From Tetrahymena elliotti 4EA (taxonomy: Eukaryota; Ciliophora; Oligohymenophorea; Hymenostomatida; Tetrahymenidae), in assembly GCA_000231825.2 (NCBI GenBank), contig JH720312.1, forward strand, positions 712,236-776,235: a DNA stretch of 64,000 bases, written 5' to 3'. This document shows, piece after piece, positions 26,470 to 39,502 of the stretch. Positions within the stretch are counted from its first letter, which is position 1; every line of letters starts with the position of its first letter. The translations under genes were made by a program, and so were the position numbers. The notes below the pieces were generated by a model, which made no database searches, was not told where the DNA came from, and saw nothing but the letters and a program-made list of their open reading frames with translations.

Positions 26470-29040
26470 ATGAGTAATCAAAATCTTAATGAAAGACTCT
26501 TAACTTCTTAGTTATCTAATAACTCTGATACTGGGCATTTAGGTTTTCGTTAAATTTATAACGTAATTAATAATTTGAAAATTTAATAGATTGTCATTTT
26601 AGCAGTTTATTGAGTTTATTAAGATGGACAATATTCAAATATTGTTAAACCTTCTTGAAGAAAATTAAGTTCAAAGCTTTGCAATTTTTAAAATTTAATA
26701 GAATATGAGTTACATGCACTAAAGCTTATGAATTTAAAAGATAATTCTACATCATTATGTCTTTTAATCATTTTAACATAATGTTTAAATAGAGTAGACC
26801 ATTAAAAAGACCAGCATTTACTGTAAATGATATGACAAAAACATTTATAGATTTGAATAAATCCTATATTTATGTAGGTGATAACTCTAGGTTTTAGTAA
26901 AAAATAACATGGATACTTTCATTTGTAAGCTTTAAATTACATAAATTATAGCTTATGATTAAATATATTTCTTTTTTAAAAAAACGAAAAGTAATGGATA
27001 TTTTATAGTATGCTAGTTATGATTTCACCAATCATGTTTTAGTCTCCTAAATTTGAATGTGATTATTATAACCAAGATGTATATGTTACTTGCCAGGAAG
27101 AAGGAGTATGTAGTATCATCAATTCGGGAAAAGGAAAATTCAGAATAATCGACAAGGATTAATCAATAGCATCTGAGTTTGATTTGTATTGCGACAAAGA
27201 ACATTTAGTTTCAATAGCTTAGTCAATTATTTTTGCAGGTAAAATTTAAAATATATTTAAGTTAAGTAAAATAAAGATAATATAAAAGTTAATTTTAATC
27301 TTAAAGATATTATTGAGAAGGAAAGATCTTAAAATATTTTAATAACAAAAGTTATTGTTTATTTATCTTTGAGTTATGAAAAATCTTTCTTATAAAAATA
27401 GGTTATTTTGTTGCTGGTTTAGTTAGTAGTTGGTTTTCTGATAGAATTGGTAGAAGAAAAAGCGTTTTAATGTCTATTATTATTGGTAGTATAGCTACTA
27501 TTGGTATTGGTTTTTCTACAAATATCTATATGGTCATGGGATTAACTTTTCTTGCTGGTTTTGGTATGAACGGATATGAAACCATTATTTTAGTATATTG
27601 CTCAGAAATTTCTGGTACTTTATTTTTTCTTTTTAGTGATGTCCATTCGATAGGGATACAAGCAAGGAGTTTTAATTTTTACTTATTTTAATTAAAGAGA
27701 GAAGATTTAGAGATATTTCAGTTTCAGTTCTTTAGATCATGTGGGCTCTTTCTTAAGTACTTTAACCTACCATAAGTGGACTAGTTGAGGAATGGAGATC
27801 AATATATATTTTCTGCATAGGTATTCCCTTGTTGCTAAGTGTTGCATTAAGTTATAGGTATTTTTGTGAAAGCCCTCGTTATTTAGCAAGTAAAAAGAGA
27901 TATTACGAAGCCAGAGAAGTTTTTAGATTCATTAGCACTAGGAATAATAGACCTCCTTATGAATTTCACTTATATGAAGAAATAGATGATTATAACTCAT
28001 TAATAACTCAATTATAAGATAAAAATAATATTTCTGAACCTTTAGAAGCTAATACTAGCTTCATTCGTCCTTAAAGAATGTAATAAGAGGATTTATAAAG
28101 ATAAACAAATTTTTTGGATCTTTTTAAATCTAAAAGAATTGTAAAAATCACAATGGTAATGTGCTACTTTTGGTTTACTAGATACTTCACTTATTTTTCA
28201 TTGCTTTTCTCTATCAGAAGCTTTGGTAATTCTTTTTAAGGTTTGCAAATATTAATTAACCTAACTAATTTATCTAACAAAAAGGTGATGAACTTCAAAA
28301 GAATTTCCAAATTTTAGCTATTATAGAAGTTATTGCAGCTTTAGTCAGCAGTAAAATATAATATTTTTAACATTTTTGATTTAAATAATATAAATTAATT
28401 AATTAGTGTATTTGAAGTTAAGAATGACAAGGAAAAAAGCTATGAAGTCTTCTATGCTTATGATGGTAATATTCTCTTTCTTTTCAGCTGTAATTGAAAT
28501 TCCTCCTGAATGCAGATTATTAGGGAACTTTTGTATAGCTAAAGAAGCAGTTATCTTATTTGCCATTGTAAAACTTGATTATTAGTATAAAAGTTAAAAT
28601 AATATTATTTTTTTTAAAAAAAGCTCCTTAAATTTTCTATTGTTTTCTTTATTGTAATTTTAATGACATATACAAGCGAAGTCTTCCCTACAGTACTAAG
28701 ATCTCAAGGTCAAGGTATCTGTATGATTGTAGGATCTATAGGTAAAATATATTTTGAATATTAATTTAAAATAATCTTTTATTTCTAATTTTATAATATA
28801 GGTAGTAGTTTAGCTCCTTTAGCTCAAAATTTAGAATTGCATCCTTTGTACTTTACTACAATTTTAGGATTTTTCGGTTATCTTCTTACTTTAGTTCTTG
28901 ATGAAAATTAAAATATGAATGACTTCATTTAAGAAAATCAACAACAATAACAATAATAATAACAAGAAATACCCCTCTAAGTAATTAACCCTAATAATAA
29001 CAATACCCCTAGTTAATAATTCAAAAATCTACAACAATGA
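26470..29040 (+). CDS. MFS transporter, organic cation/sugar type (SLC22-like)
   Basis: Core exons 26781-26924, 26992-27238, 27402-27614, 27698-28240, 28285-28350, 28407-28567, 28624-28741 and 28802-29040; all phases agree, giving 576 aa from ATG 26781. An upstream exon 26470-26562 (MSNQNLNERLLTSQ...) could splice to 26793 in phase 0 and give about 603 aa; the span given includes it. MFS signatures are present: SDRIGRRKS after TM2, the R-containing CSEISERRFRD after TM4, CESPRYLASKKR after TM6, and TSEVFPTVLRSQG near TM11. A loop with several Cys between TM1 and TM2 is typical of SLC22 organic ion transporters. The C-terminus is cytosolic and Gln/Asn-rich. Substrate unknown. Confidence 0.88.
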
Positions 29041-30374
29041 ATAAAATTGTTTGTAAAATTATTCAGTATTTATTTTTGTGGTTGTAAATATTTTAATTTA
29101 TAATTTATCCAAATTTCAATTAATATTACCAAATATTCATTTGAAATTATTTAGATAGACAGTATTAAGAAAACTTAATAATATGATGCTAAAATTTACA
29201 AAATTCAATCTTTATTGATACATTAATTAAATGCTCAAATTAACAAATTATTCGAGAACTTAACATTAAATACATGCTTATCTTTTTTTTTTTTTTGCAA
29301 TTTAATTATTATTTCAAACCCAAAAATTTTCTTTTTGGTCTATGTTACAGTTTAATATTTTTAATTAATATCTTTCTTGTTTATCTCATTTTTTTTACTT
29401 AATTTTTCAATTAAAAATAAATTTAAATTTGTCTATTATAGCAAATTTATTTAAATTAAAAAATTTTTTATTTTAAATTGATTTTTTTCCACTAAAGCTT
29501 TAAAGATAGAAAAATATTATTGGTAAAAGCTATCATAGAAAAATGTTAGTTGTTACTATCTATATTTTGCTATAGATCCTATAATTGAATCAAATTAAGA
29601 TATTTTGAATAATATATCAATTTTGTATATTTATCAAAAGCTCGATAATTAATTTTGATTAACTTTGTTATTAAAATCTAAAATTTTGATAATATTTTTC
29701 ATTTTTGTTCTCAAATTTAATAATAATAAATTTTCTGAATATTTGATCCTCTAATTTTTCTATTAAAACTTATCATGTAAAATTAAGGTAAAAATTTGAG
29801 TAAAAGAACTCTTTCTAATATATTTAGTATATTTAGTGTTTTTTAAATAAGAAATAATTATAAATTGAATCAGCTTCAAAATTAGATAAGTACAGAGCCA
29901 AATTTTTTAAAAACTGTTCAAGGAAATAATAAGTAGTTAATCTATTTTTAATAATTGTATTAAACAGTAAAAACTTAATGAAGGAAAACTCTTACTCTTA
30001 TTGTTAGTACGACCAAAGGAATTAATTTACTTTTTAAAATTCTAAATTAACTAACTTATTTATCAATCAATCAATATTACTATGAAGTCTGTCACTGGCT
30101 TTTAGAAAAATAATATTCAGTTTTTCTGATTTTGGCTTGCTTTAGTATTCATACATTTTAGTATTAAATCAAAGCATTTTGTTTTTTTATGTGTATGTAT
30201 GTATGAATGTGTTTTGATTATCTTAATGAAAATTAGAAATTAAAAAAAAAAAATTTTTTAGTAAGATTTTATACAAATAACTTTTAATAGCTTTGGTTCA
30301 TCAAAAAAATTAAATAATTTAGTAGAGTAATATTTTTTAAACATTGAATAAAGAAGGAGACCAAAATAAGGCAA
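29041..30374. other. Intergenic spacer
   Basis: 1.3 kb between two plus-strand genes, very AT-rich, with a GTATGTATGTATGAATGTG-like repeat near 30190. Nothing else recognised. Confidence 0.6.
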
Positions 30375-33300
30375 ATGAATTAAGATGATATAAGTTCTAT
30401 AGTAGATGAAGATGAATAAAAGGAGTTAAAAGATGAATACTCTATATAATTAATTTAAAAAATAGATGAAGGTTCATTCGGTGTTGTTTTTAAAGGCAGA
30501 GATCTTTAGGATGGTAATTTATGCGCTGTTAAAGTAAATTTTTGAATTAACTATCCAGATAAGTACTTTACTAAACATAGCAAATTACAATCTATCATTC
30601 TGCAATATGATTACATATTTTTGGAAATGATTATTAAAATTAAGTATATTAGCTTTATAGTTTGTTTGAATATTTTAGATTATTTGTATGGTTAGAATAA
30701 ACAATTTAATTTTCTATTAAACATAGGTTACTCAAAATAATAAGGAAAAATATACTAGCATAGAGACGTCTATTCTAAGAGGCTTAGATCATCCAAATAT
30801 TGTTAAGTTTAAGAAGGTAAATTTAATGATTAAAATATTTTTTATTTTATATACATTGATTTATAATAAAAAATTGATGATTATTGGAAATATATTTATT
30901 TAAGATCAAAATTTACTTATAAAAAAAATCAAACAATTTTAAATGGAAACAAGAGTGAAAAATAAATCTAAAACTCAAATAATAATATTTGAGAGAATAG
31001 TGAGTTTTTTTATCTTTAAATAAAACAAAAATTAAAAATAATGGAAGAAAAGTGTTTAAATTAAGATATAAAATAAAAAAATACATGAAATTATGATTTA
31101 GTTTGTGTTGATTTTGATATTAATCTGAGATAAACTTTTAATTTAAAATTAGTTTATAGAACTCGAATCAAGATAATATATAGTTATGGAATATATTGGA
31201 TGTGGAACTTTGTAACAGCTAATTGAAGAAAGAAAAGCCAATAATAGCCCATTTAGTTAATAAGAAATTAGTGTAATAATGAGTCATTTGATGTCTGCCC
31301 TGAAATGCATGCATGAAAATAATGTACTTCACAGAGATATAAAACCAGGTAAGAACCTACAATAGAAATTAAATACAGTTAATACAGTTCTGTTTCAAAG
31401 ATTTTTAATTTCTGACTTTTAAATTAAGATTATATTGTTTATCTTTTTTAATTAACAATATTATAGAAAATATACTTCTTGGAAGCAAGCAAGATTTATC
31501 TAAACTAAAATTATCAGATTTTGGATTATCTGTTAAATATTAAGATGGAGTACCATTTAAATCATATTCTTAGAAATGTGGAACAGTAATATTTATGGCC
31601 CCTGAAATACTTGCAGAAAAATAATACTCAAAAGTAATATAATTTTCTAACCATTTTGTGATACTTAATTTTGGAGCTTAATTTAATTTATAAAAATTGA
31701 TGTTTACATCTATTTAAAAGTGTTTGAGTTAATAAATAAATTTTATGTAATTCTAAATTGAATGTTTTGGGTATTAAGATATTGAAAATAAGAAATTTAT
31801 TCTCCCAAATTTAATGAAGTTGACTATGAAATTCTGTCTAAATTAATAATTTATTTAAATGATATTTAATTTTTCAACTTTATTTGCTCAGCTTTATTTA
31901 ATTATTAATCTTTAGCCAATAGATATATGGAGTTGCGGAATCATTCTGTATATGCTATATACCATGGGTAAACATCCATTTAAGAGTGCATAAATTTCCA
32001 GAGAAGAATATGTTAAAAAGATTATAACTTTAGATGTTTCGAAAGAAGTTTTAGATGAAGAAGACTTTCCGTCTGAGTAAAATATTAATAAAATTTATTT
32101 TAAAAGATTTTAAAATGATTTGATAACACTATTTCATGAAAATTTGAATATATATTTTTTTATATTTACAGATTAGCAAAAGATTTACTTTTGAGAATGC
32201 TAAATAAAGAACCATCTAATAGATATACTGCAAGCTAAGTTTTAAAGCATCCTTTTATTACAAGAAAACTCAACTCAAGCATTCCATTGAGCTTTCAAGA
32301 AAGTGCCAGAGTATTTCAAAATGAAAGAAAACTATCTCAGGTTTTTATTATTAACTAAAAAACAAATAATTTTAATTATTAATTAATTGAAAATAGGCAG
32401 TGAAAGCTATTTTAGTGTTAAAATATATATAGTAGAAATCTATTAAATAAGCAGAAAATCAAACAAAAATACAACCATTAAAGATAAAAATTAGTCCTTA
32501 AAAATTTAAAACTTTTGATGAAAAAGACTCGCCTGCTACTGAAAGACAAACAACTAGGAAAACATTCACTAATGATTAGGAGTTAAATATAGAAAATTTA
32601 AATAGATAATATATTTAAATGGATTCTTCAGTAAATAAATTCAAATTTGTTAATCCCAACAATTTTTATTTTTAAATAATATAAAAGCCTAATTTTGATT
32701 TAAAGAGAACCGAAGATTCACCTTCAAGAAATATACGTTTGGGTGTATCTAAAAATAATGAAAAACCTGCAACATCTGAGAAATTATAAAATAATTAATC
32801 TTTTAAATATAAGTTGTAAATACCTTTAGACCATAAATCAAATAATAAATTTATAATTGGACAAGCAAAATCTTAAGCTAATTCTCCAAATCAGCCAAAT
32901 TCATCCTAAAGCAAAGATAATTCCCCTTAGCTAATGAATTAATAAAAACCTTAATAAGGAAACCAATAAAATATATAAACATCAAATAGTTATTCTAAAT
33001 TTTATGCTGAAAGCCCAAATTCAGTTAATTAAAAAAATACCCAATTACCTTCAATCAATAAAGGATAAAATAGTGTGGTGTCAACACCTGTTTTTTTTAG
33101 TAAAAAAGATAATTAATTTAATTTTGGAAATTAAAACAATCTAACAACTTAAGCTAAAGTTTAATAAAATTAATAAAAAATATCTGCACAAGCCTAAAGA
33201 GCATAAAGGCCATAATAAAATACTAACTCTTTGATTTAATTCACTTCTCATACAAAAACTAATTCTTTATAAAGACCTATACAAACTGCAATTGCTTCTT

Positions 33301-33970
33301 AAACAAATTAAGCTAGTCATATAAATCTAACAAATACTTAGAAACAAGTTAGAAAATCAAGTTAAAATTTCTAAATAAAATTAGTGACAAATCCTCATAA
33401 TTAATCAAATAACTCTGTAAATATTAGTGGATGTAGCTAAGGAAGTCCATACCTTAATTCTCCCAGTGGTGGAGCAAGCAACTCAAATGAAAATAACAAT
33501 AATAATAAATAAAAATAATAATCTTTTCACAAGTAAAGCTTACAATTATAATAGCAGCAATCTAGAGAATCAGTTAAAACTCCTAATAGCACTTGTAGTA
33601 ATAATAGTAACCATAATTCAAGTACAGCAAAATAAATTTCTAGATCTATACCAAAAAATAACTCTTAACCATCTTTAAATCTTCTCGACTCACGTCCAAG
33701 TACAAGGTAAAAAGATGGATATAAGCCAAGCTAATTCTCTTCTTAAGCAGGAATCAAAGAGTCTGATTTATGCTCACCATAAAAAAGTATCTCACAAATC
33801 GCTTTTTCTCATTAAAGCTTTCCACATAGTTAGTAATAACAATTTTAAATCAAATTTATCAAATTATTTATTAAATTTAAAAATATAAATAAAGGAGAGT
33901 TTTAACAGAGTCAAGGAAAGTTATTCAGTAAGACACATTTGATTTTTTAGAATGTGAAGAAGACATTTGA
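30375..33970 (+). CDS. Serine/threonine protein kinase with long Q/N/S-rich tail
   Basis: Exons 30375-30533, 30727-30816, 31153-31348, 31467-31633, 31916-32076, 32172-32340, 32397-33832 and 33895-33970; 817 aa. The kinase domain occupies about residues 24-310: Gly loop DEGSFGVVFKG, ATP-binding Lys in CAVK, HRDIKPEN, SDFGLS, CGTVIFMAPEIL and DIWSCGIILYML. The layout resembles CAMK/CDPK-like kinases, but no EF hands follow. The remaining about 500 residues are dominated by Gln, Asn and Ser with many KxxTP/SP-like sites and are encoded almost entirely in one 1436-nt exon. The last 76-nt exon restores an acidic end (DTFDFLECEEDI). All active-site residues are present, so an active kinase is expected. 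Its pathway is not evident. Confidence 0.93.
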
Positions 33971-34891
33971 TTAAAATTAAAAATTAGTTAAAGAGAATAT
34001 TCATAAAATATAAATTTAAAAATAACAGTAAAAACCAAATAAAAAATAATAAATAAAAAATGTAACAAATCATTAAATAATAAAATAATTAACAAAAAAT
34101 AATAAATTTATTTTGAAAATTTAATTATTTTCTAATAAAAAAATAATTAAAGATTTTGAATAATTAGTGGATTTAATTTAAGAATTGCATTCTTAAATAG
34201 ATATTTTAATAATATTAAAAACATTTAAAGTTGGTTCAAAAAAAAAAATTTTTATTTTTAAGTGTTTTGAATTATTGTGTTCTTAATTTGAAATTGTAAA
34301 ATATTTCGTTTAATAATTATGTAAACAATTAGCCAAAAATCTAATTATTCATATGATATTTATTTTATTTAAAATTGCTTAAATATTCTTATTGATTAAA
34401 AGATTTGTCAGTAATTATGGAAAAATTATTATTGATTTTAATTAGATTCCAAATTTTCAATACATAAAGAAAAATTAATTTTTTTATTACACTAAGAATG
34501 ATTTAAAATGTATTAATTATTTTTGAAAATTGTAAATTTTCAAAAGAATAAATTATTTTATGGCTAAGAAATAGCAAATCAAAAATATTAAAAAATCAAT
34601 AATAGCCCTAATGAGTCCAGTAAGTCTAGTATTTAAATATGGTTTTTCTTTAAAATGTAAATGAAAGTTATTTAATTAGTTTTTAGATTAAAATAATGCT
34701 GAAAAACAATTAAAATTTAAGCCTACTAATTATTTTTAATTTTTAATAATTTTTTTATAATTTCTTTTAAATGTATATTAGGGTAAGAAGTGTTTATTTT
34801 AGATAAACACAAATAAATACTTTATATTTAATCAATTTGAATAAAAAGTAAAGGAGATATATAGAATATTATTATATTTTATTTAAGAGCA
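33971..34891. other. Intergenic spacer
   Basis: About 920 bp of AT-rich DNA between two plus-strand genes. Nothing recognised. Confidence 0.6.
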
Positions 34892-37800
34892 ATGTCAACC
34901 AGATAAAAAAAAAGAGGACTGAATAATAGCTATTCTACTAGCTTTTTAGCAGTTAATTAAGTTAATGGTTTGTAAAATACTAATTCAGCCGCTAAATTCA
35001 CTTTACCTGCTTTTACAGCAAATTCTGCTTAAAAATCATCAGGCAATTCTTTTTATTCTCATAGAGGCTCTAGCATAGGTATGGAACCAAGAAAAAAGAG
35101 AAATTTGGGAAATAATCTCAATAAATTGGATCTACCTGATAGATTAGTTCATCAAAAAGAATTATTTAATGAAATGAGAGGATGGCTTACATCAGTAGGT
35201 TAAAAAAAATCTACTTCCACTTCTTAATAAAATACTCGGAGATCATTGAATTAAAGATTTTAGAATACTTAAAACAGTTATTATCAGAATAATTAGCTTA
35301 GTAGTTCTATGACTTAAACTGATTTCTTTGGAATTGATAAAAAGAAACCTAATTTCTATGATCATAAAAATATTTTTAAGGTGAAGGATTTTAGTTAACT
35401 GAAAAATAAAGAGGAGAAAATAGCTCAAAGTATAGATGATCCAATAAGTATTGCATAACGCAGATAGCTGATCTAAGAATTTGAAATTAAAGTATAGCAG
35501 TTTTTAAAAATGCTTAAAATAAAAAAAGAATTAGGAGCTAAATCTCATGAAAAATCTTACAAAACTGTACTTTAGTCAATGGGTGGTTTAAATAGTTTGA
35601 ATTTACATTTATAAAATAAAGCTCTTTCTTCATAGTCAGTTTATTAAAGCTAAAATAATATAAATGTTACATAAAACAGTACTAAAAAATTTTCATAAAA
35701 TACAAGTAATTAAAACTCTAATAGAACTTAACATTTCTTTAGTGCAAATTTAATATATCCTTAAAACTAAGATTCTGTCATTTCATCAAACCCCATATTT
35801 AAGTAAAATAAACTCCAATTAACTCAGCAAAGCACCTCACTTTAATAGAACATCTAGTAAGAGTTCAATATTAGTAATGATACTTCATTGATGTCCAAAA
35901 ATAACTAGAATAGTGGCTATAAGTAAGGAAGCTTTATTGATAGAACAAAAGATATTGAATGGCAGTATAATACTTATTACTAAATAAATTAACATCAATT
36001 CTAAGAGTTGTCATAAAAGCAAATAAGTTTCTTAACAAATGAAGAGAGAGAATAGTACTTTCTTGTATTAAATCATTTTAAATAAGTTGGCCATTGTTTT
36101 TAAGTGTAGGTTGTGGTTCAAAATAATGAATAACTAGAAAATTAGAATGATGAAATACAAAAAAATAATATTTTACCTAGCATAAATTAAAAGTCAAAGA
36201 TTTAGCAAACTTAATCTTCTGATTCTCGTATAGCTTTACATTAAAGACTATAGGATTACATTCTAGAAAGGTGTCGAAATTATTTGAATTCAGACAATAC
36301 TAATTATGATGAGAAACTCAAAATGATGAAGAAACAATATGAATAGATGCTCACTAATTTTGAAAAAAAATCTTATAAAATATAGCTACCCCCAAATATT
36401 CGTCCAAGAAATTAAGATTTTAATGATTATTATGTTTATGAAGACCCAGATAATATGAAGGAGATACAAAAAACTCTAAAGTCTTTAGCTGATGAAAATT
36501 TTGAAAGTATGCTGAGTATCACTGGAAATAATGATTCTGGAAATAAAACATAAGATAATGCTATGCTTATAGAGGATGAAATTAGTCTCCAATCATTAAA
36601 AATAGTAAAAGAACCATAAACTCCAGAAAAAGAAGAAACTGATGAAGAGGTATCTGAGGAATCAAGTTATGTTGAAACACCTTATTCATAAAAGAAGGCA
36701 AGAAACAAAATGAAATTTGAGAAGGCTTAAAGGTTTTAATAAAGTGTCTAACAAGAAGATCCTTAACCATAGCCAAAACCTCCTAAATAGAAAAAGAAGA
36801 AAAATCCATAGAATAACCTCAAGAAAGAAGAAGAAGCATAAGCTGCTTAAGCAAGGAGAAATACTTATGATGCTTCAGATTAAAGTGATGACTCAAGTAA
36901 ACATTTTTCAAATTCACCTAATTAAAGATTCAGAAGTGGGAGTAGTATACAATCAAATGATAATAGTCCATAACCTAGATTTAAGCATTCACCTTCTCAC
37001 TTCAATAAAAAGGTTAATAGTCCTAAAACCAATAAGAGTGCTTAAGCTAATGACAGCGAAAATGAGGATTAAATCGAAGATCCATAAAATTTTAATGATA
37101 AAAAAGGTAGAAGTTAGTTTTCAAAAAAAGCTCAACCTCCTAGTGTGGGCGTTAGCAAAAGAACAATAAAATCTATAAGCGATATAAATGTTGATAGTAT
37201 AGATACAAGTAATATAGAAAGGAAAGAAGAATACAATGAGTAAAAAGACACTAATTCTCCTAAATCAATTGATTTGAGCCTTAGCTTAAGCTAGAATAAC
37301 GGAAGAAAAATAAGAAGAAAAAAATCAGATGATAGCGGAGGTTTTGAATAAGCTTAAGATGTTCTAGAGGATTTAGAAGATGTATCTAACAAGAATAAGA
37401 ACTAAAATAAAAAAATTGATTTAAATGACTCGTTTGATTACAGTAACTCATCAAAGAAATAAAACACATAAGAAAATAATAACAGAGATCAAGGATCGAA
37501 AAGAAATATTAACGTTAATGAATAGGGAGGTAATATTAGTTCAAAACCAAATGAAAGACCTTCTTCTAATATTTCAAACAGAGGTAAAAGTAGTATGAAT
37601 AGTTCTAAAAACTAAAATAAAAATTAAGCTGGAAGTAGCTTTAAACAAAAGATATAAGATGAAATAAGAAGAGAAGAATAAAAAAATAATAAAGAGGAAG
37701 ATATGGAAATGGAAACTGTGATATTAGGTACTGGGCTATTTGATAGATTATTAGCTACCAACAATTACCTAGATTTTGATATGAAGAAGTACTATCCATA

Positions 37801-38533
37801 GAATAAGAATAAGAACAGCTAACCTATTTAGAATGTTAAATTTTCAAAAGAACAAGACTAATAAATATTCTAAAAGATCTGCTTATGGGAATAAGATATT
37901 CATGAAGAAAATGAAAATTATGAATAAACCCAAAATGATATCATAGATTAATTATTAAGAGTTTAAAATGATATTACGAGTAAAAAAAGTAAAGGAAATA
38001 ATAATCTAAAATCTCAAAAAACAAACTCCTTTTACAGTTCTAAAAAGAATGATTCTTTTTCTCAGTTAAATAGAAGCTCTAATTCTATAAAGAGGTAAGA
38101 CTCAGTAATCGAGAGCAGCTAATTTGATAGTCAGAGAAGCCCTATTTAAAGAGAAACTTCATTCTTTGGTAGTCAATCAAATTACATGAATAAAAGCAAT
38201 TCAGTGTAATCACCAAAGTTATCAAGACTAAACTCTAGTGTAAGCAAAGGTTAAAGTAATGAAAGTTCATCATAAATTAATTAATTATCTGCTACTGGAA
38301 AATCATACAAGCTAAATTTGTCAAAACTAAGTCAAAAGAGTAGTAATGAAAATAAAAAAAAATTCGTTACAAGTCCTACTTAAAGAGAATCAAATGATCA
38401 ATAAAACCAAAGAGATTTTATTAAAGATATAGATGATTATGAGTAGAAATAATCCTAAGATTCATTATCAAGCAATCAAGAATCACAAAAATAATTATCG
38501 TCTTCATCATCAAAAATCTTTGATTAACTATGA
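34892..38533 (+). CDS. Large intronless Q/N/S/K-rich protein of unknown function
   Basis: One uninterrupted frame of 1214 codons from ATG 34892 to TGA 38531-38533 when TAA/TAG are Gln. Such a length without TGA is well beyond chance, and the amino-acid choice is gene-like. Most of it is low-complexity and probably disordered (Ser, Asn, Gln, Lys, Glu). More ordered stretches lie around residues 80-120 (LNKLDLPDRLVHQKELFNEM), about 440-520 (DYILERCRNYLNSDNTNYDE, QLPPNIRPRNQDFNDYYVY) and about 950-970 (ETVILGTGLFDRLLATNNYL). No catalytic motif, TM helix or signal peptide is seen. It lies 0.9 kb downstream of the kinase gene on the same strand, and the two share a similar Q/N/S-rich style, but nothing links their functions. 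Confidence 0.85.
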
Positions 38534-39502
38534 AAAAATATTTATTATTATTTCAAAATATCTAATCAATTATTTATTAAAAATTTGAGTTAATGTTTTT
38601 CAATTAAATATCTATATATCTACAAATAAAACTAATTTACTAATAAATAGATAAATCTTTTCATTTAATTTTTGATATTTTATATTAAAATCCATCTATA
38701 AAATAAAGAAAAGCTTTTTTCAATAAACTATTATTTTTATATAATAATTTATGTTTTTAGAATCACCTAATTATTTTGTGATTAATTAAAATACTTTATT
38801 CTTTTTATTTTTTTTAAAGCCAGCTGCTTAAAAAAGTAACAAAGAACTTACTTGAAAAAATTCATAAATTTACTTGGTAAATTAGAAAAGAATTTATTCA
38901 ATAATTTAGCTTTAAAAAAACTTTTAATTTTATTTTAAACAATACTAAGATTAAATTTATTTATTTTTTACTAGTTTACTAGTTTGAATTACTGATTGAT
39001 TAATTGTTTAAATAATATCTCTTCGCCAAGCTAAATTAAAAAATTTTACAAAAATTACATCTTATAAATTTAAAAAAGTAAATTAACACTTATTGAAACA
39101 TTAAAAATTCAACACTTTTATATTTAAAAATGTGAAAATTATTATTATTTTTCAAAAAATAAATAGATTTTTATCTCTCTAATTTTAAATCGTTAAAATG
39201 AGTATCTTATTTAGATGTAGAGAGAGTTAATGATATTTAATTCCTTACAGAAATTATTTTGATAGTAATTGTACCAATCAAAATTTAAGAGAATATTAGT
39301 ATATAAAAACTTTTACTTGCTCGTTAATCAATTCTTTTTTTGATTGATCATTAAGAAAAAAAAATAATACTATTCAATTTTTAATCATTAAAATAAACAG
39401 CTATATTTAAAAAAACTAGAAAATATATCTAAATACAAAAGACATTGAAATAGCAATAGTAGTTCAACAACCTTTAGTTAGCACATATTTCTATTTATCC
39501 AA
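38534..39502. other. Intergenic spacer
   Basis: About 970 bp of AT-rich DNA. Nothing recognised. Confidence 0.6.

Noticed and set aside
36717..37169. 150-codon standard-code ORF, plus strand
   Set aside because: It lies in another frame of the 1214-codon gene at 34892-38533, whose TAA/TAG-containing frame is the coding one.
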